NCBI GenBank assembly: GCA_945949035.1
Contig: CAMFDH010000047.1
Span: 1-8,383 of the forward strand
Length of the DNA: 8,383 nt
Direction of reading: 5' to 3'
Source: an uncultured Actinomyces sp.
GTDB lineage: Bacteria > Actinomycetota > Actinomycetes > Actinomycetales > Actinomycetaceae
Below the pieces are notes generated by a model. The model saw only the letters and a program-made list of their open reading frames with translations, was not told the DNA's origin and searched no databases. Each line of letters opens with the position of its first letter. Position 1 is the first letter of the stretch. The position numbers and the translations under genes are program-made. Of this stretch, positions 1-7,200 are shown piece by piece.

Positions 1-427
1 CTGCACTTGCTTCAGAGACCCGGGCTTCAAGCGGTCCGGTGGGGAGTGCGCCCTCAACCAGATCCGGGTGGGCCAGCAGATCGCCCCCGAGGGCACGAAT
101 CATCAGGTAGGAACCCGTCTGCTTCCCTCCCCCGACCAGTTCGGCGCCGGAGTAGTAGATCGGGTAGACCTCGGTGACCCCGGTGACGTCCCGGGCGATC
201 TTTTCGGCCTCTTCGAGTTCCGGCGGCTCAGTCCCATCCCAGTCAGGCTGCAAGACGGCGGCAGAGCCCGCGTACTGACCCGCAACCTCGTTGCGAATCC
301 CAGCGCTCATTGCCCCACCAAAAACCAGGGAGGCGGCCACGAATGCCACGGCAATCCCCACGGCGACCAGGGTTGCCACGTAGCGTCTGCCGTGGAACCT
401 TAGGTTGGCCCGTACCAGCTGTCCCAT
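1..427 (-). CDS. FtsX/MacB-type ABC transporter permease, N-terminal part (cut by left edge)
   Basis: This is the membrane partner of the ATPase encoded just upstream. Only the first 142 residues are present. The protein opens with [20 protein letters not shown], a short basic cytoplasmic stretch, followed by a hydrophobic segment at about residues 16-40 that should be the first transmembrane helix. A soluble, probably extracytoplasmic region follows (from about residue 45: ...AVLQPDWDGTEPPELEEAEKIA..., then VTGVTEVYPIYYSGAELVGG). One N-terminal helix followed by a large outer domain is the arrangement of the MacB-PCD/FtsX permease family. The ATG shares its A with the TGA stop of the ATPase gene (TGATG at 429-425), so translation is probably coupled. 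Homologues export lipoproteins, peptides or drugs, or regulate cell-wall hydrolases; nothing here identifies the substrate. The C-terminal FtsX helices lie outside the window. The family call is good; a specific function cannot be given. Confidence 0.85.
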   Translation of the reverse strand, partial: MGQLVRANLRFHGRRYVATLVAVGIAVAFVAASLVFGGAMSAGIRNEVAGQYAGSAAVLQPDWDGTEPPELEEAEKIARDVTGVTEVYPIYYSGAELVGGGKQTGSYLMIRALGGDLLAHPDLVEGALPTGPLEARVSEASA

Positions 428-1212
428 CAGGCGACCTGCTCGATCTGCTCAGCAGTCGGCTTCCACAGGTCAGCCGCAATCCGGCCGTCCCGCACCACGA
501 TGACACGGTCCGACATGCCGGCGACGTGCTGGTCATGGGTCACCATGATGATGGTTTGCCCCAGCTGATCCACCGCAGCTCGGAGCAGTGAGAGGACCTC
601 GGCGGTTGAGGCCGAGTCCAGGTTTCCCGTCGGCTCATCGGCCACGATGATCGCCGGCGCCGTCACCAGGGCGCGAGCCAGGGCGACGCGCTGCTGCTGG
701 CCGCCGGAGAGCTGCGAGGGCAGGTGGTGCAGGCGGTCCCCAATCCCCAGGCTGGCGATGATCCGGTCAAAGAGGCCGGGGTCGACATCGTGACCAGCCA
801 GGGTGCTGGGGAGGAGGATATTGGCTTTGGCATCGAGGGTGGGGATCAGGTTGAAGCTCTGGAAGACGAAGCCGATCCGGTCGCGTCGCAGCCGGGTCAA
901 CTTGTCATCTGAGAGGCCCTGGAACTGCTTTCCTTCCAGTGCAACCACCCCGGAGGTAATCGAATCCAGACCCGCCAAAACATTGAGCATGGTCGACTTG
1001 CCGGACCCGGAGGGCCCCATGATGGCCGTGAACTGCCCCGAGTAGAAGTCAATGGAAACTCCGTCGAGGGCGGCCACCTTGGTGTCCCCCTGGCCGTAGA
1101 TCTTGCTGACGTTGCGAAGACTGGAGACAGCGTCGGTACGTGGTGCCGCCGTGCTGCTCGCCTGGTTTACTCTGCTGTCCGCGTAGGTGTCGCGGGGTTC
1201 TGTTTGGCTCAT
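427..1212 (-). CDS. ABC transporter ATP-binding protein, LolD/MacB/FtsE-like
   Basis: This is the cytoplasmic ATPase that powers the adjacent permease. From the ATG at 1212 it has 261 residues and all ABC motifs are intact: Walker A GPSGSGKS (66-73), Q-loop [10 protein letters not shown] (Q118), signature LSGGQQQR (168-175), Walker B IIVADEP (188-194, catalytic E193), D-loop NLDS and switch H226 in THD. The QSFNLIPTL and DEPTGNLDS wording is typical of the LolD/MacB/FtsE branch. An in-frame TTG at 1242 would add 10 residues (MTRSPGRLEG), but no Shine-Dalgarno sequence precedes it. The ATG at 1212 has only a very close GAAGG, so the start is uncertain. About 30 polar residues precede the ABC fold (which begins near [12 protein letters not shown]). 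That is longer than the minimal LolD/FtsE form and has no visible motif. The stop overlaps the permease start by one base. The BCCT gene ends 63 bases upstream on the same strand. Confidence 0.95.
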   Translation of the reverse strand: MSQTEPRDTYADSRVNQASSTAAPRTDAVSSLRNVSKIYGQGDTKVAALDGVSIDFYSGQFTAIMGPSGSGKSTMLNVLAGLDSITSGVVALEGKQFQGLSDDKLTRLRRDRIGFVFQSFNLIPTLDAKANILLPSTLAGHDVDPGLFDRIIASLGIGDRLHHLPSQLSGGQQQRVALARALVTAPAIIVADEPTGNLDSASTAEVLSLLRAAVDQLGQTIIMVTHDQHVAGMSDRVIVVRDGRIAADLWKPTAEQIEQVA

Positions 1213-1232
1213 GCCTTCGAGTCTGCCAGGCG

Positions 1233-1262
1233 ACCTCGTCAAAAGAGGTGGGGGAAGTCCCC
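1233..1262 (-). terminator. Two short hairpins between the BCCT gene and the ABC ATPase gene (weak terminator candidate)
   Basis: Read on the minus strand just after the BCCT stop, GGGG-ACTT-CCCC (1262-1251) is followed by ACCTC-TTTTGAC-GAGGT (1249-1233), which contains a run of four T. Each stem is only 4-5 base pairs. The pair could partly separate BCCT transcription from the ABC genes, but the stems are short and chance is a real alternative. Confidence 0.25.
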
Positions 1263-1275
1263 TAAAGATCCCTGG

Positions 1276-3195
1276 TCAAACCCCGGTGTCCCCAGTGGGT
1301 GCCCCGCTGGTTACGGGTTCCACGTCCACGTCCTCGGTCTCAAGTTCAGCTTCCAGTTCGGCTTCCATCTCGGTCACGTTATTGTCGAGGACGACTTCCT
1401 CGTACCACTCGGTCAGTGACTCATCATCACGATCAAGCCAGCTTCCAGCCCCCCGATCGGGGTGGGTCACGCCGGCCGAGAACGCGAAAGAATCTCCGTG
1501 CTGCTGGATCCCCTTCCTTACGCCCTCGTCAATTGCCACACTGGCGTACTTGCGACGCAGAACCAGCGGGTCCGTGGAAAGGTCCTTCCACCAGGCCACC
1601 ATCATCAGGATGAGGATGATGGCGAACGGCAGAGCCGAGATCGTCACCAAGGCCTGGAGGGCACTGACCGTGTCCTCACCCCCGGTGATCAGCAGGGTGA
1701 TGGCGGTGGCAGAGAGCGCCACTCCCCAGACGGCAGTCAGTCGCTTACTCGGGTTGCTCTTGCCCCGCTGGCTGATGGTCGCCATGACCAGAGAGGCCGA
1801 GTCAGCACTGGTCACGAAGAAGATCACCAGCGCAAACATGGCGATGATTGCCGTGATGGTTGCGAAGGGCAGGTTGCTGAGGACGCTGAAAAGGTATTCC
1901 TGACTGGAACCTGCGGCAGAGATATTGGCGCCGTTTTGCTCCATCCACATCGACGTTCCGCCAAGGGTCGAGAACCACAGCAGGCTGACCAGCGAGGGGA
2001 TCACGATGACGACGGTGACGAACTCACGAAGTGTTCGCCCCCTGGAAATACGGGCGATGAACATGCCGACAAACGGGGTCCAAGAGACCCACCAGGCCCA
2101 GTAGTAGGTGGTCCAACTCTCCATGAAGTCTGCAGCTTCCGGGGATGCCGAGGCCGAAACGGCTAGCATCGGGCCCAGTTCCGTAACGAAGGAAACCACA
2201 GCTGTTGGGATGAAGTCGAGAAGAAACAGGGTTGGTCCGGCCAGGAAAACAAAGAGACCGAGGCCGAGTGCCAACATCATGTTGATATTGGAAAGCATAC
2301 GAATGCCGCGCTTGACGCCGGAGACGGCGGAGAAGATGAAGGCGATGGTCAGGGCGACCATGAGGCCGATGATGACCCCGTTTCCGAGCGGACCAATCCC
2401 GGCGACAATCTCCACCCCCTTGCCGATTTGCAGGGCGCCGAGACCGAGTGACACCGCGGTCCCAAACAGGGTGACCAGAATGGCGAATATGTCGATGACA
2501 CGGCCGAAGGGAATGGCTAGCTTCTCGCTAAAGATCGGCGTGAAGATGGCTGAGATCAGCGGTGATCGTCCTCGTCGATAAGCAGAGTAGGCGATTGCAC
2601 CGCCAACCAGTGCGTAGTACGACCAGGCCATTGGGCCCCAGTGCAGCAGGGTCTGCGCAATGGCAGCCTGCATAGCCTCGGTGGTCCCGGCATCGACCGT
2701 TGAGGCCGGAGGAACATTGAGGAAGAAATGGAGGGGCTCGTAGGGGCCAAAGAAGAGTAGGCCAATGCCCATTCCAGCCGAGAAGAGCATGGCTACCCAG
2801 GAGCCACGGGAAAACTCAGGTTCCTCGTCATCGGTGCCGAGGACGATACTTCCCTTAGCCGAGTAGCCCACCACCAGCATGAAGACGAAGACCGCGATGG
2901 TGAGAATGGTGAAGAGCCAGCCGGTGTTGACAGATACCCACCGCACCCCGACATCAGCCGCGTTACCCAGGCCTTCAGAGTCGAATGCGCCGACGAGGAC
3001 GAGGGCGATAACGGCGACCAGTGCCGACCCTGAAACCCACCAGTCAATACGAAAACGTCTGCTGTTTTCATCAACGGCGATTCCGGGTAGAAGTGCTGGG
3101 TGCAGGGCGCCATCTGCGCCTACCAGCTCGCGAACGGTTCGTGGAACCCGGGATGAGATTGATTTCTTGCTACGACTTGTCTGTTCAGACGACAT
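1276..3195 (-). CDS. BCCT family transporter (glycine betaine/choline/carnitine type, BetP-like)
   Basis: This is an inner-membrane secondary transporter that probably imports a quaternary-ammonium osmolyte such as glycine betaine, driven by sodium. It has 639 residues, a normal length for BCCT proteins with extended tails, and about 12 hydrophobic segments between residues 52 and 538. BCCT hallmarks are present: the glycine-rich helix GMGIG (141-145), HWGPMAWSYYALVG (185-198) with aromatic residues matching BetP's betaine-binding Trp/Tyr positions, the family signature YYWAWWVSWTPFVG (364-377), and FFVTSADSAS (459-468), equivalent to the BetP segment whose Thr-Ser pair binds sodium. These point to a sodium-coupled betaine carrier rather than a CaiT-type exchanger, but the substrate is inferred. 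The N-terminus is basic (RSKKSISSRVPRTVR). The C-terminal tail is strongly acidic (EMEAELEAELETEDVDVE, 609-626). The ATG at 3195 follows an in-frame TAA at 3201-3199, so the protein cannot extend upstream. No well-spaced Shine-Dalgarno sequence is visible: GAAGGGGAAG lies about 16 bases away. Confidence 0.94.
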   Translation of the reverse strand: MSSEQTSRSKKSISSRVPRTVRELVGADGALHPALLPGIAVDENSRRFRIDWWVSGSALVAVIALVLVGAFDSEGLGNAADVGVRWVSVNTGWLFTILTIAVFVFMLVVGYSAKGSIVLGTDDEEPEFSRGSWVAMLFSAGMGIGLLFFGPYEPLHFFLNVPPASTVDAGTTEAMQAAIAQTLLHWGPMAWSYYALVGGAIAYSAYRRGRSPLISAIFTPIFSEKLAIPFGRVIDIFAILVTLFGTAVSLGLGALQIGKGVEIVAGIGPLGNGVIIGLMVALTIAFIFSAVSGVKRGIRMLSNINMMLALGLGLFVFLAGPTLFLLDFIPTAVVSFVTELGPMLAVSASASPEAADFMESWTTYYWAWWVSWTPFVGMFIARISRGRTLREFVTVVIVIPSLVSLLWFSTLGGTSMWMEQNGANISAAGSSQEYLFSVLSNLPFATITAIIAMFALVIFFVTSADSASLVMATISQRGKSNPSKRLTAVWGVALSATAITLLITGGEDTVSALQALVTISALPFAIILILMMVAWWKDLSTDPLVLRRKYASVAIDEGVRKGIQQHGDSFAFSAGVTHPDRGAGSWLDRDDESLTEWYEEVVLDNNVTEMEAELEAELETEDVDVEPVTSGAPTGDTGV

Positions 3196-3215
3196 TGGTT
3201 AAGTTGGGTTGCTTC

Positions 3216-3229
3216 CCCTTCTCCAAGGG
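3216..3229 (-). other. Small hairpin in the BCCT leader
   Basis: The arms CCCTT (3216-3220) and AAGGG (3225-3229) form a 5-bp stem with loop CTCC on the plus strand, which reads GGAG in the BCCT transcript. It lies 21 bases upstream of the BCCT ATG. The purine-rich GGAGAAGGGGAAG is partly sequestered in the stem, but it is too far from the start to be a normal ribosome binding site. Confidence 0.3.
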
Positions 3230-3236
3230 TTGGACG

Positions 3237-3264
3237 GCGTGAGTGAGCCCGGGGGCTCTCACGC
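3237..3264. promoter_or_regulatory. Strong imperfect stem-loop in the divergent BCCT/HAD spacer
   Basis: GCGTGAG (3237-3243) pairs with CTCACGC (3258-3264), and AGCC (3246-3249) pairs with GGCT (3254-3257). The left arm has a 2-base TG bulge and the loop is CGGG. The result is 11 GC-rich base pairs, the strongest hairpin in this spacer. It would lie in the 5' leader of the BCCT gene, starting 42 bases before the ATG, so it could act as a leader attenuator, an mRNA stabiliser or a protein-binding site. No T-run follows on either strand. Confidence 0.5.
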
Positions 3265-3266
3265 AA

Positions 3267-3301
3267 AGATCTGGCCCGCAACACTGTCACCGACCAGATC
3301 T
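3267..3301. promoter_or_regulatory. Inverted repeat AGATCTGG-N19-CCAGATCT (operator candidate)
   Basis: Two perfect 8-base half-sites, AGATCTGG at 3267-3274 and CCAGATCT at 3294-3301, face each other across 19 bases between the divergent BCCT and HAD genes. Their centres are 27 bases apart, which does not equal whole helical turns exactly. A dimeric regulator or a long-loop RNA hairpin could use them. The regulator is unknown. Confidence 0.4.
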
Positions 3302-3302
3302 G

Positions 3303-3331
3303 TTAAGCAGGCTAACACGGGTCCACATAGT
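3303..3331 (+). promoter_or_regulatory. Weak promoter candidate for the HAD phosphatase gene
   Basis: TTAAGC (3303-3308) and CATAGT (3326-3331) are 17 bases apart and match the -35 and -10 consensus at 3 and 4 of 6 positions. Transcription would start near 3338, giving a leader of about 34 bases. It begins directly after the AGATCT half-site, so a bound regulator could block it. On the opposite strand TTCGAA and TATGTG, with a 16-base gap in the same area, could serve the BCCT gene. Both are weak. Confidence 0.2.
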
Positions 3332-3371
3332 GAGCAGGTTCCGGTTTCGAAGTCACAGACAGCCTGAGACA

Positions 3372-4262
3372 ATGAAAAACATGACTTCACAACTGACTTC
3401 TGAGCGCCGCATCGTCTTCGTTGACATTGATGGAACCCTGGTCAACCACGGCTCCCCCGTCCTCGATTCCGCCAGAGATGCGGTGCGGGAAGCCCGACGC
3501 AATGGCCACCTGGTCTTCATCGCCACGGGCCGCGGCGAGGCCGATGTTCAGCCCGAAATTCGTGAGATCGGCTTCGACGGGGAGATCACCAACAGTGGGG
3601 CGCTTGCCCACATTGGCAACGAAACTGTGCTGTCACGCCCGATGGAAGTGGCTGATATGCAGTTCCTTATCAACTACTTTGAGGGACGCGGGATTCCCTT
3701 CCTGGTGCAGACACACGATCAGACCTACACCACCGAGGCCGCGAAGGCCGTGATGTTGGCCTACGACGCCTACCTCCGCGAGCAGCTGACACCGGGAAAT
3801 GAGCTTGAAGAGGTCCACACCTTCGCCAACTTCGCAGCCGGTTTCCCTGATATCTCAGAGGCTGATCTCACACACGCCGCCAAGCTGGTCTTCATTTCTG
3901 AGGCCGACCTTGACATGCAGGTAATTGCCCGTGATATCGGGGATCGCTTCCACCTGGTACCGGGCAGCATGCCCGTTTCAATCGGTTCCAACGGAGAGAT
4001 TTCGCCGCGAGGGATAAACAAGGGAAGCGCCATCACGGAGGTTCTTCAGCGCCTCGATATCCCGGCCCAGAACGCCGTCGGCATCGGGGACAGTTGGAAT
4101 GACGTCGAGATGTTTAGTATCTGCGGTGAGGCCGTTGCCATGGCCGGTGCGGATGAGGGCGTGAAGGAGTACGCCGATCACATCACTGGATCTGTCGAAG
4201 AGGGCGGACTAGCCCAGGCGTTTGCACGCCTGGGACTGATTTCCGCTTCGGTCCCAGGCTAG
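3372..4262 (+). CDS. Cof-type HAD-IIB family phosphatase
   Basis: This is a cytoplasmic phosphatase of the haloacid dehalogenase superfamily that probably hydrolyses sugar phosphates, flavin or nucleotide-type phosphoesters; the substrate cannot be read from sequence. From the ATG at 3372 it has 296 residues, a normal length for the group. The four HAD motifs are in order: I, VFVDIDGT (nucleophile D18, acid D20); II, FIATGRG (T52); III, K217 in GINKGSA; IV, GIGDSWNDVEMF (D240, D244). The large C2B cap lies between residues of about 85 and 200. GINKGSAITEVLQ followed by GIGDSWND is characteristic of the Cof subfamily. A second ATG at 3381 would give 293 residues. Neither start has a clear Shine-Dalgarno sequence, and an upstream GTG at 3243 would add 43 residues that look non-coding and cross the control region. 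It is transcribed divergently from the BCCT gene. Its TAG stop overlaps the carB stop by four bases. Confidence 0.94.
   Translation: MKNMTSQLTSERRIVFVDIDGTLVNHGSPVLDSARDAVREARRNGHLVFIATGRGEADVQPEIREIGFDGEITNSGALAHIGNETVLSRPMEVADMQFLINYFEGRGIPFLVQTHDQTYTTEAAKAVMLAYDAYLREQLTPGNELEEVHTFANFAAGFPDISEADLTHAAKLVFISEADLDMQVIARDIGDRFHLVPGSMPVSIGSNGEISPRGINKGSAITEVLQRLDIPAQNAVGIGDSWNDVEMFSICGEAVAMAGADEGVKEYADHITGSVEEGGLAQAFARLGLISASVPG
4213..4259. terminator. Three-armed inverted repeat at the convergent HAD/carB junction (terminator candidate)
   Basis: Arm 1 is CCCAGGCGT (4213-4221), arm 2 is ACGCCTGGG (4226-4234) and arm 3 is GTCCCAGGC (4251-4259). Arms 1 and 2 form a perfect 9-bp stem with loop TTGC. 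Arm 2 extended by AC (GCCTGGGAC, 4228-4236) forms an alternative perfect 9-bp stem with arm 3 and a 14-base loop. The two stems exclude each other. For carB the repeat lies directly at and after the stop codon, where a terminator belongs; for the HAD gene it lies inside the last 17 codons. No T-tract follows on either strand, so it would be a tail-less terminator, as is often proposed for actinobacteria. Confidence 0.55.
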
Positions 4263-7200
4263 ACAATCTGGGCGTGCCACTGCTGCAGTGAGCGCACCGA
4301 GTCCTCTCCGTCCAGGTGTTCTGCAATCCCCAGGGCTGCCATGTATGCCTCGGAGGTGGTGGTGACATAGGGAACGCGTGCCCGGATGGCTGCCTTACGA
4401 AGCACACTGTCGTCGTACTCAGACTCGGTTCCAGCCGGGGTGTTGATGACCAGCTGGACCTGCCCGTCGCGAATGGCGTCAACGGCACTGGGTCCGTCCT
4501 CATGAATCTTGTAGATCAGTTCGGCGTGGATCCCGTGAGTGGCGAGATAGTCGGCGGTCCCGTCGGTGGCGATCAGTTGGAAACCACGTTCCACCAGCAG
4601 TCGCGCAGCCCGCAGCAGGTTGTCGCCGGGGCTGCCCGGCCCCTCATCAACGCGATCACGTCGCGCAATGGTGACGAGGGCGCAGCCGGAGGTGGGAAGC
4701 TGGGCGAGTGCGGCCTCTTCCGACTTGTAGAACGCCAGACCCGGTGAGGTCGCGAGCCCCAGAACCTCGCCGGTCGAACGCATTTCGGGGCCAAGAACGG
4801 GATCGACCTCGGGGAACATGTTGAAGGGAAAGACGGCCTCTTTCACCCCGAAGTAGGGCACATGTCGTTCCTTCAAATTCAGCGAAGCGAGCGTCTCCCC
4901 CAGCATGAGGCGGGTGGCCAGGGACGCCATGTTGACGTCACAGATCTTCGAGACCAGCGGGACCGTCCTTGAGGCGCGCGGGTTGGCTTCGAGGACGTAG
5001 ACGACTCCGTCAGAAATGGCGTACTGGATATTGATGAGGCCGACAACGCCAAGTTCAACGGCAATCCGCCTGGTGTAGTCCCTGATGGTTTCTAGTTCGG
5101 TATCAGAAATGGAGATGCTGGGGATGATTGCCGCGGAGTCGCCGGAGTGGATTCCGGCGTACTCGACGTGCTCCATGACCGCGGGAACGAACGCCTCCCT
5201 GCCGTCGCTGAGGGCATCGGCCTCACATTCCAGTGCATTCTCAAGGAACTGATCAATCAGGATGGGGCGCTTCTCGGAGACGCCCTCGGCACTCTCCATG
5301 TAGATGCGCAGGGTTTCGTCATCGTGAATGATGGCCATGCCCCGTCCCCCCAGAACATAGGAGGGGCGGACGATCACCGGGTAGCCGATCTGGTGGGCGG
5401 CCTGAACTGCGGCATCCGCTGTCACCACCATGTCGGCGCGGGGCATGGGGATTTCCAGGCGTTCCATCAGGGCTCGGAACCGATCGCGGTCCTCAGCCAG
5501 ATCGATCGTTTCCGGGGAGGTGCCGATGATGGGAACCCCCGCGTCTTTCAGCTGTTGGGCAATGTTGAGCGGGGTCTGTCCGCCGAACTGGCACACCACC
5601 CCATCGGGCTGCTCTCGCTCGACGATGGCGAGGACGTCCTCGACTGTCAGCGGTTCAAAGTAGAGGCGATCAGCGGTGTCGTAGTCGGTTGAGACGGTTT
5701 CAGGGTTGCAGTTGACCATGATGGTTTCAAAGCCGGACTCCCGCAGGGTGTAGGCGGCGTGAACGCAGCAGTAGTCGAACTCGATCCCCTGACCGATCCG
5801 GTTGGGACCGCCGCCGAGAACCATGATGCGGGGCTTGGTGTGCGGAGGCTCTTCCTCTTCCCCACCCTCGGTTTCAACGGGGAAATAGGTGGAGTAGTAG
5901 TACTCGGCGTCCTCAACCCCTGAAACAGGGACGGTCCCGAAGTGGTGTTTGATACCCATGCTCAGGCGGACGGCCCGAAGTTCGGATTCGGAGACACCGA
6001 GGAGCCCCGCGAGGTAGGCATCGCCCAGGCCCGCCTGCTTGGCTTTGCGCAGGACGTCCTCGGGAAGGGACTTGAGGTCGTAGAGCGTCACGTCGACCTC
6101 GGCTGCCACAACCTGCGCCATCTGCTCCAGGAACCAGGGGGTGATCGAGGTGGCATCCGCCAGCTGCGAGGACGGAACTCCCCGACGCAGTGCCTCATAC
6201 AGCGCGTACTGGCGGTTCGAGGACGGAATGGTTGCCAGTTTCAGTAGCTCGTCCTCGCCGATCTGGCGTAGGGCGGGGGCGTCTCCCAGAGCGTCGCGGC
6301 CGTTCTCCAGGCTGCGAGCCGCTTTACCGAGGGCCTCCTTGTAGTCGCGGGCGATGCTCATGACTTCACCGACAGCCCGCATCTGGGTGCCCAGCTGATC
6401 CTTTGCGGCGGGGAACTTTTCGAAGGCCCAGCGGGCCATCTTGGCGACGACGTAGTCCCCCTCCGGGGTGTACGACTCCAGGGTTCCATCGCGCCAGTAG
6501 GGGATCTCATCCAGGGTCAAACCAGCTGCGAGCAGGGTGGAAACCATCGCGATGGGAAGGCCGGTGGCCTTGGACGCCAGGGCGGAACTGCGGGAGGTGC
6601 GGGGGTTGATTTCGATGACGACGACGCGACCCGAGGCCGGATCGTGAGCCATCTGGACGTTGGTTCCGCCGATGACCCCGATCTCGCTGACGATGAGGTG
6701 GGCGATCTGTTCCAGGCGCTGCTGCAGTTCGGGTTCGATGGTGAGCATCGGCGCCGTGCAGAAGGAGTCTCCGGTGTGAACGCCAACCGGGTCGACATTT
6801 TCGATGAAGCACACGGAGATCATCTGGTTCTTCGCGTCCCGGATGACTTCGACTTCCAGTTCCTGCCACCCGAGGATCGATTCTTCGATAAGGACCTGGT
6901 CGATGGGTGAAGCCTGGATTCCGCGAGCTGCTACCTCCGTCAGTTCGTCCTCGTCATCAACGAACCCACCGCCAGCACCACCCATGGTGTAGGCGGGTCG
7001 GACCACGACCGGGTAGCCGGTAACGGCGGCAAAGGCGACCGCGTCATCGACCGAGGTGACGGTCTTTGAGCGCGGGGTCTCAACCCCGATCTCTGCCATG
7101 ACCTGCTTGAATGTTTCGCGGTCTTCACCACGTTCAATCACGTCACGGGTGATGCCGATCATCGAGACACCGTGACGCTTCAGGGTGCCTTCTTCTTCTA

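Noticed and set aside
14..427. Truncated permease as a broken gene
   Set aside because: The frame is open without interruption to the window edge, so it is cut by the window and there is no sign of a pseudogene.
1187..2166. Long plus-strand open frames (238 and 234 codons) opposite the BCCT gene
   Set aside because: They lie wholly antisense to a clear BCCT gene, have serine-, arginine- or glutamine-rich sequence with no domain, and overlap each other. They are products of GC-rich codon bias.
3243..3371. N-terminal extension of the HAD protein to the GTG at 3243
   Set aside because: It would cross the hairpin and inverted-repeat region, has no ribosome binding site, and the HAD fold begins only at about residue 13 of the shorter form.
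5147..5692. Plus-strand 181-codon open frame inside carB
   Set aside because: It is antisense to the conserved second ATP-grasp half of carB and has no recognisable domain or ribosome binding site.
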